From DATBVX01 sp963705495 (lineage in GTDB: Bacteria > Pseudomonadota > Gammaproteobacteria > Steroidobacterales > Steroidobacteraceae), in the NCBI GenBank assembly GCA_963705495.1, contig CAVPJQ010000012.1, positions 1 to 64,000 on the forward strand: DNA of 64,000 nucleotides. The letters run 5' to 3'. The notes under the pieces are model-generated. The model did no database searches, had not been told where the DNA came from, and saw nothing but the letters and a program-made list of their open reading frames with translations. The translations under genes were made by a program, and so were the position numbers. The first letter of the stretch is position 1, and each line of letters starts with the position of its first letter. Positions 29,028 to 39,405 of this stretch are shown here, piece after piece.

Positions 29028-30891
29028 TCAAAGGGGCTTCACCGTCGCCGGGTCGGTCAGCTCTCGCGGCGGCTTGTCGAACAGCACACGCAGGCGCAGC
29101 CCGAGAAGTTCGGGCTTGCTGAGCGCGTTGCGCTCCTTGATCACCCGGACGAGCAGCGCCGGGTCGTCGGTGATGATGTTGTCCACGCCGCGTTCGATCA
29201 TGCGCATCATCACTTCCGGTGTGTTGACGGTCCAGACGTGAACCTCCTTGCCAGCCCGGTGCGCACGCCGGATGAGCGATGAAGTCGCCTGTGCGGAGTT
29301 CAGGCTGAGGAAGTCGGCCTCGGTACGCACGATGTTGCCCACGGCAGCCGTGACGATGTGACCGGTCTTCAACCGCGGCTCGATGCTCTTGATCTGTTTG
29401 AGGGCGGCGTAGTCGAGAGAGGTGATTACGACCTGGTCCAGCATGTCCTCGCGCCTCAGCAGGTCGACTACGGCCGGCGCGAGCTCGGGGTCCGGCACGT
29501 TGTACTTGAGCTCGATGTTGATCTTCATCCGTCCGCGCGCGAGATCGATGACGTCTTCGAGGAGCGGCGCGTGCTCGCCGGTGAACGCCACGCCGTACTT
29601 GCGCCCGATGTCGATGCCGGCGAGTTCCGCGGCAGTCAACTCGCCGAGCTTGCGTGGGTCGCCCCCCATCCGCATGAGATCGCCATCGTGCAACACGGCG
29701 ACCTGGCCGTCGCGAGTGCGTTGCACGTCAAGCTCGCTGTAGGTCGCCCCGGCATCCATCGCCGCGCGGAATGCGGCCAGGGTATTCTCGGGCGCGGCAA
29801 TCGAGGCACCGCGATGTGCGGTGATCGCGACGTTGGCTTCGAGATCGAGTCTCGAAGCGAGGAACCACGCTAAGGCGCATGCGCCGACAAGGAGGACCAG
29901 CGTGGTCAGGACCGCGGGCCATGCCATGAACCGCGCGCGTTCCTCGCTGATCTCGAGCGTCGCCGGCGTACGCCATTTCGTCGCATCGAGCTGCTCCGCG
30001 TACATGCGAGTCACGAGGAACTCGTGGCCGGCGAGATGCAGGCCACCGTAAAGGAACCCGCCGATGAGCGTCACGACGATATACAGCGCCAGGAGCGGGA
30101 GCACACGGCGAAAGTCGATGCCCGCCCAGTCGAGTCCGGCATCCGAGATTTCACGGCACACCCAGGTGATCGCTACGGTCGCCGCAGTGAGCAGCAGCCA
30201 CCACAGCAAGAGGGGAGTCACGATTTGCACGAGCCGGCCCCGCGTCATGCGCGCACTGCCCTCGAGCGCCTGCGCCGGCGTGGCGCCTTCGAAGATGAGG
30301 ATCGGCACCGCGTACAGCCAGCGCGCGAGCTGCCAGGCCGGCGAGCAACCCGTAGGCGACAACCAGGATGACCGCGATCACTTTCGCGCGTTGCCACTCG
30401 GGCGGGTGCTCGGCGAGGTAGTAGTTGATGTCGTGTCCATTGAGCATCGTGAGCCACACCAGACCCGCTGCAGCAAGAAAGGGCAGGGCCAGTAGAGCGA
30501 GGCGAAGGAACACACGCGCGGACAACACGATCAGCGACGGGAGCTTGCGCAGCACAAAGGCGATCGTCGAGGCGACCGTAACCGGCTGGCGCGCGATCGC
30601 GTGACCCGCGATCCAGCTGAGACCGGCAAACTCCGCGAGCAGCAGGCTGACGGTGAGCGCTGCGACCACCAGCACGAATACGGCGCCGCTCGCAGAGAGG
30701 ACGAATGCAGCGATGTCGAAGTTGCTGATCACCGGCTCGCCCGAGGCGAGCACGATGCGGCGGCCGATCCAGGTCACGAGCGGCGCAAAGATCGCGAAGC
30801 CGAGCAACTGCATGAGCAGATGAAAGGCGAGCGGCTGGCGCCAGTTGAGACGAAAGTCAGCCCAGGTGCGGGCTACCAGCGCTTTGTTCAT
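29028..30891 (-). CDS. membrane-anchored glycerophosphodiester phosphodiesterase (one frameshift)
   Basis: The N-terminal half has six or more membrane helices, the glycerophosphoryl-diester-phosphodiesterase membrane domain (PF10110), including ISFD-like and RWLYAVPILIFEGATPAQAL motifs. The C-terminal ~250 residues are a GDPD TIM barrel: AITAHRGASIAAPENTLAAF with the catalytic His-Arg, YSELDVQRTRDGQVAVLHD with the metal-binding Glu/Asp and second His, and INIELKYN. The frame shifts by +1 near 30340, in a Leu-Ala-Ala stretch. The span joins ATG 30891 to the stop at 29028 (~620 residues). It hydrolyses glycerophosphodiesters to glycerol-3-phosphate and alcohols at the membrane. Confidence 0.85.
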
Positions 30892-30914
30892 GCGGCAATC
30901 CTATGCGGGCATCG

Positions 30915-31835
30915 CTAGCGAGGAATCTCGCCCGCGATCGTTGTGCGGTACATCTCGCGGCGGTAGCCGTCGTAGTCGTTGAACGCCTGGTGAACGCACA
31001 GGCGGTTGTCCCACAGCGTGAGCGTCTTCGCCTCCCAGCGCAGCCGGCAGGTAAAGGCCGGTTGCGTGATGTGCTCGGCGAGAAAGCGCAGGATCGGCGC
31101 GGACTCCTCCGGGCGCAGGCCCTCGATCCCGATCGTGTACGAGCTGTCGCAATACAGGGCCTTCTCGCCCGTTACGGGGTGTGTGCGCACGAGTGGGTGG
31201 AAATTCCCCTTCACTTTCGCGGCCAGCTCGTCGGAGAGCTCGGCACCACGCGTCGCGGCGAGCCGGCCGATGGGACTGTCGCGCTCCTCCGCGTTGTCCT
31301 GCGCGGACTTGAGCACATCGCGCATGGACATGTGCACCCGCATGCCTTCGATGAACTGGCGCATGCCATCGCTCAGCATCGTGTAGGCGAGCGCCGAATT
31401 GGCCCAGATCGTGTCGCCGCCGAAAGGCGGGATCACGACTGCGTAGAGCGTACTGATGGATGGCGGCTCGCGCAGGAAGGGTGAGTCCGTGTGCCAGCCC
31501 GAGCCAAACACCATGGCGGACTTGTCATCTGCCTCCCTGATGATCGGCTGCACGTCACGCTGGCCGGGCACGCCCTGCGTGTACGCATCCTCGGCGAAGG
31601 GCCCGAAGCGCAGGCTGAAGGCGGCATGATCTGCGTGGGTGATCTCCTGGTGGCGGAAAAAGATCATCTTGTGCCGGAAAAGCGCGTGCTGGATTTCGGC
31701 AAACTGCTCATCAGTGACTTTCGCTACGTCGACGCCACGGATCTCCGCGCCCATCGCCGCCGCGAGCGGGCACGCCTGGATGTGGCGATAGTCCCGCGCC
31801 TGGTTGTCGAAGCGGCCGTGGGGATGAAGCTGCAT
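30915..31835 (-). CDS. TauD/TfdA-family alpha-ketoglutarate-dependent dioxygenase
   Basis: I chose ATG 31835 (306 residues); the longer frame upstream is unconserved and overlaps the divergent dipeptidase gene. The HxD iron motif is GWHTDSPF, and the distal His lies in WDNRLCVHQAFNDY with the 2-oxoglutarate-binding Arg in the following GYRREMYRTTI. The N-terminus has the family's GAEIRGVDVAKVTDEQFAEI and HKMIFFRHQEITHADHAAF. Such enzymes release sulfite from taurine or hydroxylate related substrates. No sulfonate transporter is nearby, so the substrate is open. The gene diverges from the dipeptidase gene. Confidence 0.88.
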   Translation of the reverse strand: MQLHPHGRFDNQARDYRHIQACPLAAAMGAEIRGVDVAKVTDEQFAEIQHALFRHKMIFFRHQEITHADHAAFSLRFGPFAEDAYTQGVPGQRDVQPIIREADDKSAMVFGSGWHTDSPFLREPPSISTLYAVVIPPFGGDTIWANSALAYTMLSDGMRQFIEGMRVHMSMRDVLKSAQDNAEERDSPIGRLAATRGAELSDELAAKVKGNFHPLVRTHPVTGEKALYCDSSYTIGIEGLRPEESAPILRFLAEHITQPAFTCRLRWEAKTLTLWDNRLCVHQAFNDYDGYRREMYRTTIAGEIPR

Positions 31836-31983
31836 CGTGCTATTTCGATCGTGGCGCACCCGAGAGCGTACCGAGGTCCGGGCCGACGGGCCACCACCCG
31901 CCTTGATCAGGTCAGTCGCCGGTCGATGCTGGGTGAGTCGGTCGGGGTAAACTTGCCGCCCCCTGTGGGAGTAAGGGAAAGCC

Positions 31984-33198
31984 ATGATCTTTCGTGCCGC
32001 CGTCCTGACACTGATTGCATGCGCGTGCGCAAACTTCGCGCTGGCCTCACCGCCCTCACAGGCCGATCTCGAGCACGCCCGGCGCCTGCTGGCCGATGCC
32101 ATCCTCTTCGACGGGCACAACGACCTGCCGTGGGCAATTCGCACCGACAAGAAGGTACCCGGTGACATCGTCGCGTACGACCTGCGCAAGCCCACCGCGG
32201 GTCAGACGGATATCCCTCGGCTGCGACAGGGCGGCCTCAGCGCGCAGTTCTGGTCCGTCTATGTCCCTGGCGAGCTGACCTCGGGATGGGCGCACACGCA
32301 GCTGGAACAGATCGATCTGATGCGTCGTGTGATCGCGCAATATCCGGAAGCCTTTCAGCTTGCGAGCACGGCCAAGGATATTCGCGCGGCTAAGAAAGCG
32401 GGGCGCATCGGATCCATGCTCGGCATCGAGGGCGGGCACGCAATCGAGGACTCGCTGGGCGCGCTGCGTGCCTACTACGACCTGGGCGTGCGCTACATGA
32501 CGCTCACGCACAACACCAACACGGACTGGGCAGATTCGGCAGCCGACGTTCCCGCGCACCACGGTCTCACCCCGTTCGGCGAGCAGGTGGTGCTCGAGAT
32601 GAATCGCATCGGCATGCTGGTGGACCTCTCGCACACCTCCGCCGAGACCATGGAGGACGCGCTGCGCGTGTCGCGCGCGCCGGTGATCTTCTCGCACTCG
32701 TCCGCCCGTGCCGTCTGCAACGTGCCGCGCAACGTGCCGGACGAGGTTCTGAAGATGCTGAGAGCCAATGGCGGCGTGGTGATGGTGACCTTTGTCGCAG
32801 GCTTCACCGATCCGGACGTGGCCAAGGTCATGCAGCCGGTCATTGAGGAGTTCAACCGGCGCGCGCGCGATGTCAAGACAGATGAGGAACGGAACAAGCT
32901 CCTCGAGGAGATCACCGCGGGAGTCAAGGTGCCGCAGACTTCGGTGTCGAAAGTTGCGGATCAGATCGACTATGTGCGTCGCGTAGCGGGTGTGGAGAGT
33001 GTCGGCATCGGCAGCGACTTCGACGGCAACACCGTCTGGCCGGACGGTCTATCGGACGTCTCGATGTATCCGAATCTGTTCGCGGAGCTGGTTCACCGCG
33101 GCTGGACGGACAAGGAGCTGAAAATGCTTGCCGGCGAAAATGTGCTACGGGTGTTGGAGCGGGCCGAGAAAGTCTCGGCCGAGATGAAACGTCAGTAG
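31984..33198 (+). CDS. exported membrane-dipeptidase family protein (M19)
   Basis: This 404-residue protein has a signal peptide (AAVLTLIACACANFALA). Zinc ligands are visible in order: FDGHNDLPW (His, Asp), the bridging Glu in GIEGGHAIED, MLVDLSHTSAET and APVIFSHSSARAVC (two His). GIGSDFDGN carries the last Asp. It cleaves dipeptides, including some D-amino-acid or beta-lactam-like bonds, probably in the periplasm. The ATG overlaps nothing, and the gene is divergent from the TauD gene. The next gene starts 28 bases downstream. Confidence 0.9.
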   Translation: MIFRAAVLTLIACACANFALASPPSQADLEHARRLLADAILFDGHNDLPWAIRTDKKVPGDIVAYDLRKPTAGQTDIPRLRQGGLSAQFWSVYVPGELTSGWAHTQLEQIDLMRRVIAQYPEAFQLASTAKDIRAAKKAGRIGSMLGIEGGHAIEDSLGALRAYYDLGVRYMTLTHNTNTDWADSAADVPAHHGLTPFGEQVVLEMNRIGMLVDLSHTSAETMEDALRVSRAPVIFSHSSARAVCNVPRNVPDEVLKMLRANGGVVMVTFVAGFTDPDVAKVMQPVIEEFNRRARDVKTDEERNKLLEEITAGVKVPQTSVSKVADQIDYVRRVAGVESVGIGSDFDGNTVWPDGLSDVSMYPNLFAELVHRGWTDKELKMLAGENVLRVLERAEKVSAEMKRQ

Positions 33199-33226
33199 GA
33201 AAGGTTTCTCAGGACGCACCACCATC

Positions 33227-34210
33227 GTGGCGACATTCCTTTCAATGCAGCAAGTCGGGGGACCACTGCTCCCGGAACAACGAGCGATTCCGGTGCCCGG
33301 GCCGGGCCAGGTTCTCCTGCGCGTCGGGGCCTGCGGGGTGTGTCGTACCGATCTGCATCTGCTGGACGGCGAGCTGCCGGATCTGCAACTGCCGATAGTT
33401 CCCGGCCATGAGATCGTCGGCCGGGTGGTTGATCGCGGTGCGGAGGTGAGCCTCGCTGTCGGCACGAGACTCGGAGTGCCGTGGCTGGGTTACACCTGCG
33501 GGCATTGCCGGTTCTGTCGTGCGGGCGAGGAGAATCTTTGCGACGCGGCTCGTTTCACGGGCTATCAGATCGATGGCGGCTATGCGGAGTATGTCGTTGC
33601 CGATGCCCGATACTGCTTCGAGCTTCCCGACACCTTCGATGATGCGCATGCGGCGCCGCTCCTTTGCGCCGGCCTCATCGGTTATCGATCCTTACGAATC
33701 GCGGGTGACGGACGACGGCTGGGCATCTTCGGTTTTGGTGCTGCTGCTCACATCGTCTCGCAGGTTGCGAAGTGGCAGGGTCGCGAGGTCTACGCGTTCA
33801 CGCGACCGCAGGACGAAGTGGCGCAGCGATTCGCGCTCACCATGGGTGCTTGTTGGGCCTCCGGGAGCGATGTGCTCCCGCCGGTGCCGCTCGACGCCGC
33901 GATTATCTTTGCGCCCGTCGGGGCGTTGGTGCCATTCGCGCTACGAACGGTCCGCAAGGGCGGGATCGTCGTCTGCGCAGGGATTCATATGAGTGATATT
34001 CCGCAGTTCCCCTACGCGCTGCTCTGGGGCGAACGCGTATTGCGTTCAGTTGCCAACCTGACGCGCCGAGACGCAATCGAGTTCATGGAACTGGCGCCAC
34101 GAGTTCCGGTGCAGACACACGTGGAGCGGTTTCCACTCACGGAGGCGAATACGGCGCTCGAGCGCCTGCGTACCGGGCAGCTTGTGGGAGCTGCTGTACT
34201 CGTGCCGTAG
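33227..34210 (+). CDS. zinc-dependent alcohol dehydrogenase
   Basis: This 327-residue medium-chain dehydrogenase begins at GTG 33227. The catalytic zinc Cys is in GVCRTDLHLLDG and His in VPGHEIVGRV. The structural zinc loop has four Cys (CGHCRFCRAGEENLC). The Rossmann motif is LGIFGFGAAAHIV, a variant of GxGxxG. It belongs to the AdhA/AdhP-like group seen next to stress and fermentation genes. It oxidises alcohols or reduces aldehydes with NAD(P)H and could dispose of reductant under low oxygen. It heads the stress island. Confidence 0.88.
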   Translation: MATFLSMQQVGGPLLPEQRAIPVPGPGQVLLRVGACGVCRTDLHLLDGELPDLQLPIVPGHEIVGRVVDRGAEVSLAVGTRLGVPWLGYTCGHCRFCRAGEENLCDAARFTGYQIDGGYAEYVVADARYCFELPDTFDDAHAAPLLCAGLIGYRSLRIAGDGRRLGIFGFGAAAHIVSQVAKWQGREVYAFTRPQDEVAQRFALTMGACWASGSDVLPPVPLDAAIIFAPVGALVPFALRTVRKGGIVVCAGIHMSDIPQFPYALLWGERVLRSVANLTRRDAIEFMELAPRVPVQTHVERFPLTEANTALERLRTGQLVGAAVLVP

Positions 34211-34220
34211 TCAGGACACT

Positions 34221-34679
34221 CTACGGACGGAGTGCCGTTTCGATGCGGCGCTCGTTGCGGATCGAGCCCGCGACGTTCTGCAGCGCGGCCGCCAGCGAGT
34301 CGATGATTTCGTCGAGCGACAGCACGCCAACCAATTCCCCCCGCGATCCGACCACGGGCAGACGGCGTACGCCAATTCCGCGCATGCGCTCGAGCGCCTG
34401 TTCCAGCGAATCGGAGTCCCGGGTGACGACCGGATTCTGTGTCATGACATCGCTGACGCGCAGAGTGCGAGGATCGGTCTCGCGCGCCACCACGGAGATC
34501 ACGATGTCCCGGTCCGTCAGCACGCCGATGGGCTTCAGGGAACCAGCGCTCGCAACGTCGGGCTCGATGACCACCAGGTAGCCGATGTGCTTCTCGCGCA
34601 TCAGTTGTGCGGCGACACCCAGCTCCTCGAACCCGCGAATGGTGACGACATTCTTGCCGCAAATCGAGGCGACATTCAT
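34221..34679 (-). CDS. tandem CBS-domain protein 1
   Basis: The 152-residue protein consists of two CBS domains only. The first runs from MNVASICGKNVVTI to PIGVLTDRDIVISVVARETD, the second from RVSDVMTQNPVVTRDSDSLE to LVGVLSLDEIIDSLAAAL. Stand-alone CBS pairs bind adenosine nucleotides and report energy state. The same architecture is found in the hypoxia-induced Hrp1 of Mycobacterium. Two paralogues lie at 36934-37389 and 57494-57940. It diverges from an APH-like gene. Confidence 0.9.
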   Translation of the reverse strand: MNVASICGKNVVTIRGFEELGVAAQLMREKHIGYLVVIEPDVASAGSLKPIGVLTDRDIVISVVARETDPRTLRVSDVMTQNPVVTRDSDSLEQALERMRGIGVRRLPVVGSRGELVGVLSLDEIIDSLAAALQNVAGSIRNERRIETALRP

Positions 34680-34850
34680 GGTAGTGAACTCCTGTGGTTG
34701 TCGTTAGAGCCCCACGAAATGCATGCTAGCGAGCGTCGCGGACGGGCGCGACCGTACTTTTGCGTATCTGCGGCGAGTACGAATGGCGCCGCTGTCCTGT
34801 GCCCTTATGTTGGCCAGATGCAGCTCCGTCGCCCGGCATGGCAAGGTTGG

Positions 34851-35921
34851 ATGCACGCAAGCCTTTTGGATGCGAGCAAGTCGAGGAGCCATGCTCTGGC
34901 CGGTGAATCCGGGAGAGATTGCTCGCTCGCGCAGAAGGCGCAGTTCCTGTCGGATGGCGCGAATCTCGGCGAGCCCGGCGCGCCGGTCGAGACAATCGAG
35001 ACTCATTTTGCCTGGATCTTTCTCACGCCCCGGCATGCCTACAAGCTGCGCAAGCCGATTCGCTATCACGGCATCGACACGCTGAGCATTGCCGCTCGAT
35101 ACGCGACGTGCCGGGAAGAGTTTCGCGTCAATCAAGCGCTCGCTCCGGGTGTATATCTCGACGTCGTACCGCTGGTTGCGCTCGCGACGGGTGGACTGCA
35201 TCTGGGCGCGGCTGCAGGCGAGCCCATCGACTGGCTGGTGCAGATGCGCAGGCTGCCCGCGGAGCGGATGCTCGATTTCCTGGTCCGCGCCGCGCAGGTG
35301 GGCCGATCCGATTTCGATGCCCTGTTGCGCCATCTGTGGGACTTCTACGCTTCCCTCACGCCGATCGAGCTCAGCGGCGATGAATACTGCCGGCGTCTGA
35401 GCGCGGAAATCGACTGCAACCGGACCACAATCGAGACGACAGCCGTTTCCGGCCTCGATCCGTGTGCCGCGTCTGAGCTGGCGTCCCGGCAGCACGAACT
35501 GCTCGAACGGCTGCGCCCGGAGCTTGCGCGCCGCGCCGAGGGCGGCTGCATTCGGGAATGCCACGGGGACTTGCGGCCCGAGCACATCTGCCTGGGACCC
35601 CCGATCCGGATCATCGATCGGCTCGATTTCGATCGCGAGCTGCGCCTGCTCGATCCACTCGAGGAATTGAGCTTCCTCTGCCTCGAATGCCAGCGCCTGG
35701 GGCTTCCGCCAGGCTTGCTCGATCTGCAACACCATGCGCCCGGACCGTTGGATGTGGCAGGTCCGCTGCTCGACTTCTACTTGAGCAATCGGGCTTTCAC
35801 ACGTGCCCGTCTGGCGGCTTGGCGTCTGGCGGAGCCGGACGCGGATTCCGGAACCCTGATCGCACGCGTCCGTGACTACCTGCAGCGTGCGAGCGCAGCG
35901 GCCTGCCGTTGGCGCGGCTGA
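34851..35921 (+). CDS. aminoglycoside-phosphotransferase-like protein, stand-alone
   Basis: The start is uncertain: ATG 34851 is preferred, ATG 34818 is possible. The ~356-residue protein resembles the first domain of the two-domain kinase at 60492-62051. Both have the ETHFAWIFLTPRHAYKLRKP nucleotide/Lys region and a CHGDLRPEH catalytic loop followed by IIDRLDFD. The loop has His where kinases of this fold usually have Asn, which may alter metal binding. The C-terminal AAA-type kinase domain of the larger relative is missing. The natural substrate is unknown; an antibiotic role should not be assumed. It ends just before the opposite PRPP synthase gene. Confidence 0.75.
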   Translation: MHASLLDASKSRSHALAGESGRDCSLAQKAQFLSDGANLGEPGAPVETIETHFAWIFLTPRHAYKLRKPIRYHGIDTLSIAARYATCREEFRVNQALAPGVYLDVVPLVALATGGLHLGAAAGEPIDWLVQMRRLPAERMLDFLVRAAQVGRSDFDALLRHLWDFYASLTPIELSGDEYCRRLSAEIDCNRTTIETTAVSGLDPCAASELASRQHELLERLRPELARRAEGGCIRECHGDLRPEHICLGPPIRIIDRLDFDRELRLLDPLEELSFLCLECQRLGLPPGLLDLQHHAPGPLDVAGPLLDFYLSNRAFTRARLAAWRLAEPDADSGTLIARVRDYLQRASAAACRWRG

Positions 35922-35938
35922 TCAACCGGCATCGAGCA

Positions 35939-36937
35939 TTATTCCCGCTCCAGCAATTCGCTCAGCGATCCGCCTCCGTGGATGCACTCGATCGCGCGCG
36001 CCATCAGCTCCGCAACCGACAGCACTGTCAGTTTTCCCGCGAGCGATGCGGTTGATGCGCGCGGCATGGGTACGGTGTCCGTGACCGTAATGCTGTCAAA
36101 CGCCGGCGCGGCGAGGTGCTGCGCGGCATTCGGGGTGAGCGGCGCATGCGCGGCGGCGGCGTGCACGCCCACAGCGCCGGCCTCTCGGCAGGCATGCGCC
36201 GCCCGCAACAGGGTCTCGCCGCTGCTGATCAGGTCGTCGATCAGGACGACCTGCTTTCCCGCCACGTCACCGACCAGCCGGTGACCGCTGACAACGTCGC
36301 GTGTGCGCCGCTTCTCGACGCAGCCGAATTCGACTTCATCGGGCGTGCGCCGTTGCAGGGCTTCGCGCAGCAGTTGCGCCCGCTTTGCGCCGCCCAGGTC
36401 CGGCGACACGACCGCCAGGGGCAAACCGCCCAGTCGCCGCGCGAAATGTTCGGCGAACAGCCGTGTCGTCGCCAGATGCTCGGCGGGAATGCGGTACGCA
36501 TTGTCGAAGGCCGCCGGGTTGTGCACCTCGACTGCCATGACGCGATCGACACCGATGGCTTCGCACATCTGCGCGATGTATCGCGAGGTCACCGGGTCGC
36601 GCGCTTTCGTACGACGGTCCTTGCGTGCGAAGGCGAGATAGGGGATCGCGAGGCCGAGGCGCTCCGCGCCGGCGTCGCGGATTGCACCCGCGAGGAACAG
36701 CAGCTCGCACAGCTTGTCGCACACACTGGCAGTGGGAGTGCTGTGCAAGGACTGCAGGATCCAGGCTTCCCGCCCGCGCACGGATTCGAGCGGCCGGATC
36801 TTGAACTCCCCGTCTACGAATCGGCGCTCCTCATGACGGGCAAGCTCTGTTCCCAGCTGCGCCGCCACGGCAACGCCCAATGCGTGTGTCGCGAGGGGTG
36901 CGAACAGCGCGATTCCCTGGCGTGCCGGCGAAATCAA
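35939..36937 (-). CDS. prs: ribose-phosphate pyrophosphokinase (PRPP synthase-like)
   Basis: This 332-residue protein has two phosphoribosyltransferase-fold halves. IPYLAFARKDRRTKARDPVT is the catalytic flexible loop region and AVEVHNPAAFDN the family's HN motif. The PRPP loop is VVLIDDLISSGETLLRAA. Its sequence is divergent from housekeeping PrsA, for example Lys in place of the usual Gln in the loop, so it is probably a second, accessory enzyme. It makes PRPP from ribose-5-phosphate and ATP. Its ATG overlaps the stop of the CBS gene by 4 bases, so CBS sensing of nucleotides and PRPP synthesis are translationally coupled. Confidence 0.87.
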   Translation of the reverse strand: MISPARQGIALFAPLATHALGVAVAAQLGTELARHEERRFVDGEFKIRPLESVRGREAWILQSLHSTPTASVCDKLCELLFLAGAIRDAGAERLGLAIPYLAFARKDRRTKARDPVTSRYIAQMCEAIGVDRVMAVEVHNPAAFDNAYRIPAEHLATTRLFAEHFARRLGGLPLAVVSPDLGGAKRAQLLREALQRRTPDEVEFGCVEKRRTRDVVSGHRLVGDVAGKQVVLIDDLISSGETLLRAAHACREAGAVGVHAAAAHAPLTPNAAQHLAAPAFDSITVTDTVPMPRASTASLAGKLTVLSVAELMARAIECIHGGGSLSELLERE

Positions 36938-37389
36938 GGATAAAACGAGGCCCGCTGCTCGCGGCTGCGCTGATTATCGGCGAGCCTGCTCAGACCCGAC
37001 AGCTGCTCCGACACTGCGGCGAGCAGGTCGTCCATGGAGACGACGCCAACCAGCAAGCCGTCGGCATCGACCACCGGCGCCCGGCGCACGCCACGCACCC
37101 TCAGGCGGTCGATCGCATCGACGATCGACTCGCTCTCCAGAAGCGCGAGCGGTTTGCCCGTCATGGCTTCCCCGACGCTCAGGCAGAACAGGTCCGCCGA
37201 GCGGCTCAGCTGGATACAGACGATATCCCGATCCGTCACCACGCCGATGGGCACGCGCTTTCCGTCGCGCTCTTCGACGACGACCACCATGCCCACATGC
37301 TGATCGCACATTTCACGGGCAGCCCGCGACAGCGGATCGCTCGCTTGCGCGATGATGACTTCACGATTGCAGATGCGCCCGATGTTCAT
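36934..37389 (-). CDS. tandem CBS-domain protein 2
   Basis: The start ATG 37389 follows a GGAGAG site. The 151 residues form two CBS domains (MNIGRICNREVIIAQASDPL to VVTDRDIVCIQLSR, and SVGEAMTGKPLALLESESIV to LVGVVSMDDLLAAV). It is the first gene of a two-gene operon with the PRPP synthase and overlaps it by four bases. A regulatory role over PRPP synthase or as an AMP/ATP sensor is inferred from this coupling. A TACGTA motif lies 70 bases upstream in the shared divergent promoter. Confidence 0.9.
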   Translation of the reverse strand: MNIGRICNREVIIAQASDPLSRAAREMCDQHVGMVVVVEERDGKRVPIGVVTDRDIVCIQLSRSADLFCLSVGEAMTGKPLALLESESIVDAIDRLRVRGVRRAPVVDADGLLVGVVSMDDLLAAVSEQLSGLSRLADNQRSREQRASFYP

Positions 37390-37458
37390 GTGTACTCTCC
37401 ACGCCGCCATTGGCGTTCTAATTGCCCCTATGAGGCCGCAGAAGGCGCACCGGCGCCA

Positions 37459-37464
37459 TACGTA
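37459..37464. promoter_or_regulatory. TACGTA island motif 1
   Basis: A TACGTA palindrome sits in the 182-base divergent gap between the CBS/PRPP operon and the acetyl-CoA synthetase/PDH operon. A second ACGTA (TAACGTAG) follows at 37476-37483. It is one of five copies in upstream gaps of the island. Confidence 0.5.
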
Positions 37465-37571
37465 ACACCCGCGAGTAACGTAGAAACCGCAGCTCGATGC
37501 GCGCCAATGCGCATGGCCCGATCATAGAGGGGGCTGCACACTGCTCGCATCGCTCAACCTCGCTGAGGCAT

Positions 37572-39405
37572 ATGGCTGCAGGAGAATCAAACGTGCCGGC
37601 AGCCGCTGGTGAGAACGACGGCGCACCCAGCTCGAAGGTGGGCGTGTGGCCGGTGCTTTCGAAGCCTCCGGGACTCGGAGGGATTGCGGCCAATTTGGCC
37701 GACTACCCCAGTTCAGCGCGCTCGTTCGATTGGCTCTCGGCGTGGCGCGAGTTCGATGCCAGTCCCGGCGGCCCGCTCAACATGGCTGATATTGCGGTGG
37801 GGCGTCACGCGCGCGGCGCGCGGGCGGATTGCGTGGCCCTGCGCATCGTCGGAGTCGATCTCGCCGTGCGCGAGATCACCTTCCGGCAGCTGGCAGCCGA
37901 GATGAATCGTTTCGCGAATGCGCTCGGCGCGTTGAGCGTCGGGCGCGGTGAGGTGGTCGCCACGTTCATGGGCCGCCTGCCCGAGCTCTATGGCGTGGCG
38001 CTCGGCGCGCTCAGCGCCGGATGCATCTATTGCCCGCTGTTCTCCGCATTCGGGCCCGAACCCGCTCAAGACGCGCCTGCAGATCGGCAACGTGCGCGTG
38101 CTCGTCACGACGGATCTCATCTATCGCCGCAAGGTCGCACCGATCCGTTCCCAGCTGCCGGCGCTGCGTCACGTGCTGCTCGTGCGCACCTCGCCCGCAG
38201 TCGAGCTGCCAGCGGACGCCGTCGATCTGCGTGCGCTTCTCGATGCTCAGCGCGCGCAAGCGCCCACGGCCCGCACCACGAGTGAAGACAGCGCGTTGCT
38301 GCATTTCACGAGCGGCACGACCGGCAAGCCGAAGGGAGTGCTTCACGCGCATGCTGCCGTTGTCGTGCAGCACCTGAGCGCGCGGCTCGCGCTGGACCTG
38401 CATGCCAGCGATACCTACTGGTGCACCGCCGATCCGGGATGGGTCACCGGCACCGCATACGGCATCATCGCGCCGCTCGCCTGCGGCGTGCCGATGATCG
38501 TCGACAGCGAGGAATTCGATCTGCAGCGCTGGTACTCGATTCTCGAACGCGAACGCGTCACCGTCTGGTACACGGCGCCCACGGCGATACGCATGCTCAT
38601 GAAGGCAGGGCGCGAGCCGCTCTCGGGCCGCGATTTCTCCGCGCTGCGTTTTCTCGGCAGCGTCGGCGAGCCACTCAATCCCGAAGCCGTGATGTGGGGC
38701 CGAGACGCATTCGGACTGCCGTTTCACGACAACTGGTGGCAGACGGAGACCGGCGCCATCATGATCGCGAACTACGCCAGCATGGATATCAGACCAGGTT
38801 CGATGGGCAGGCCCCTGCCCGGCATCGAGGCGGGCATAGTGACGCATCGGCCGGACGGATCGGTCGCCGAAACTCTCTTGCCCGACGAGGTCGGCGAGCT
38901 CGCGCTCAGGCCGGGCTGGCCCTCGATGTTCCGGACCTATCTCGGCGATCCTGACCGCTACGCTGCGTGTTTCCGCAATGGCTGGTATCTCACCGGCGAT
39001 CTCGCACGACGCGATGCGGACGGGTACTACTGGTTCGTCGGACGCGCCGACGACGTGATCAAGTCGGCAGGACACCTGATCAGTCCATTCGAGGTCGAAA
39101 GCGCGCTCATGACGCATCCGGCCGTCGCCCAGGCAGCGGTCATCGGCGTACCCGACCCGATCGTCTTCCAGGCCGTGAAAGCCTTCGTCGAGCTCAAGCC
39201 GGGCATCGCGCCCGACGAAGCGACATCCCGCGCACTGCTCGGGCACGCCCGTCGCTTGCTCGGCGCCGCCGTGGCCCCGCGCAGCATCGCTTTCGTGGAC
39301 GCGCTACCGCGGACGCGCAGCGGCAAGATTCTGCGGCGCCTGCTGCGCGCGCGCGAGCTGGGTCTGCCGGAAGGGGACCTGTCGACCCTGGAGCCGCCCG
39401 CGTGA
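37572..39405 (+). CDS. acsA: acetyl/acyl-CoA synthetase, AMP-forming (one frameshift)
   Basis: ANL-superfamily ligase of ~610 residues. The N-part (from ATG 37572) runs to LFSAFGPEP. An extra C in a CCC run near 38060 then shifts the frame, and LKTRLQIGNVRVLVTT continues the protein. Visible motifs are LHFTSGTTGKPKGVLHAH (P-loop), WWQTETGAIM, the YYWFVGRADDVIKSAGH hinge and RTRSGKILRR with the conserved acetylatable Lys. It activates acetate or another short acid to the CoA ester. The stop overlaps the start of the E1-alpha gene, so it leads the PDH operon. Confidence 0.88.

Noticed and set aside
34182..34850. N-terminal extension of the APH-like protein
   Set aside because: It overlaps the opposite CBS gene and is unlike the family; translation from 34851 (or 34818) fits the paralogue.
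34851..35921. antibiotic-resistance gene (aminoglycoside phosphotransferase)
   Set aside because: Only the fold is shared; the sequence belongs to a stress-linked kinase group with a variant catalytic loop.
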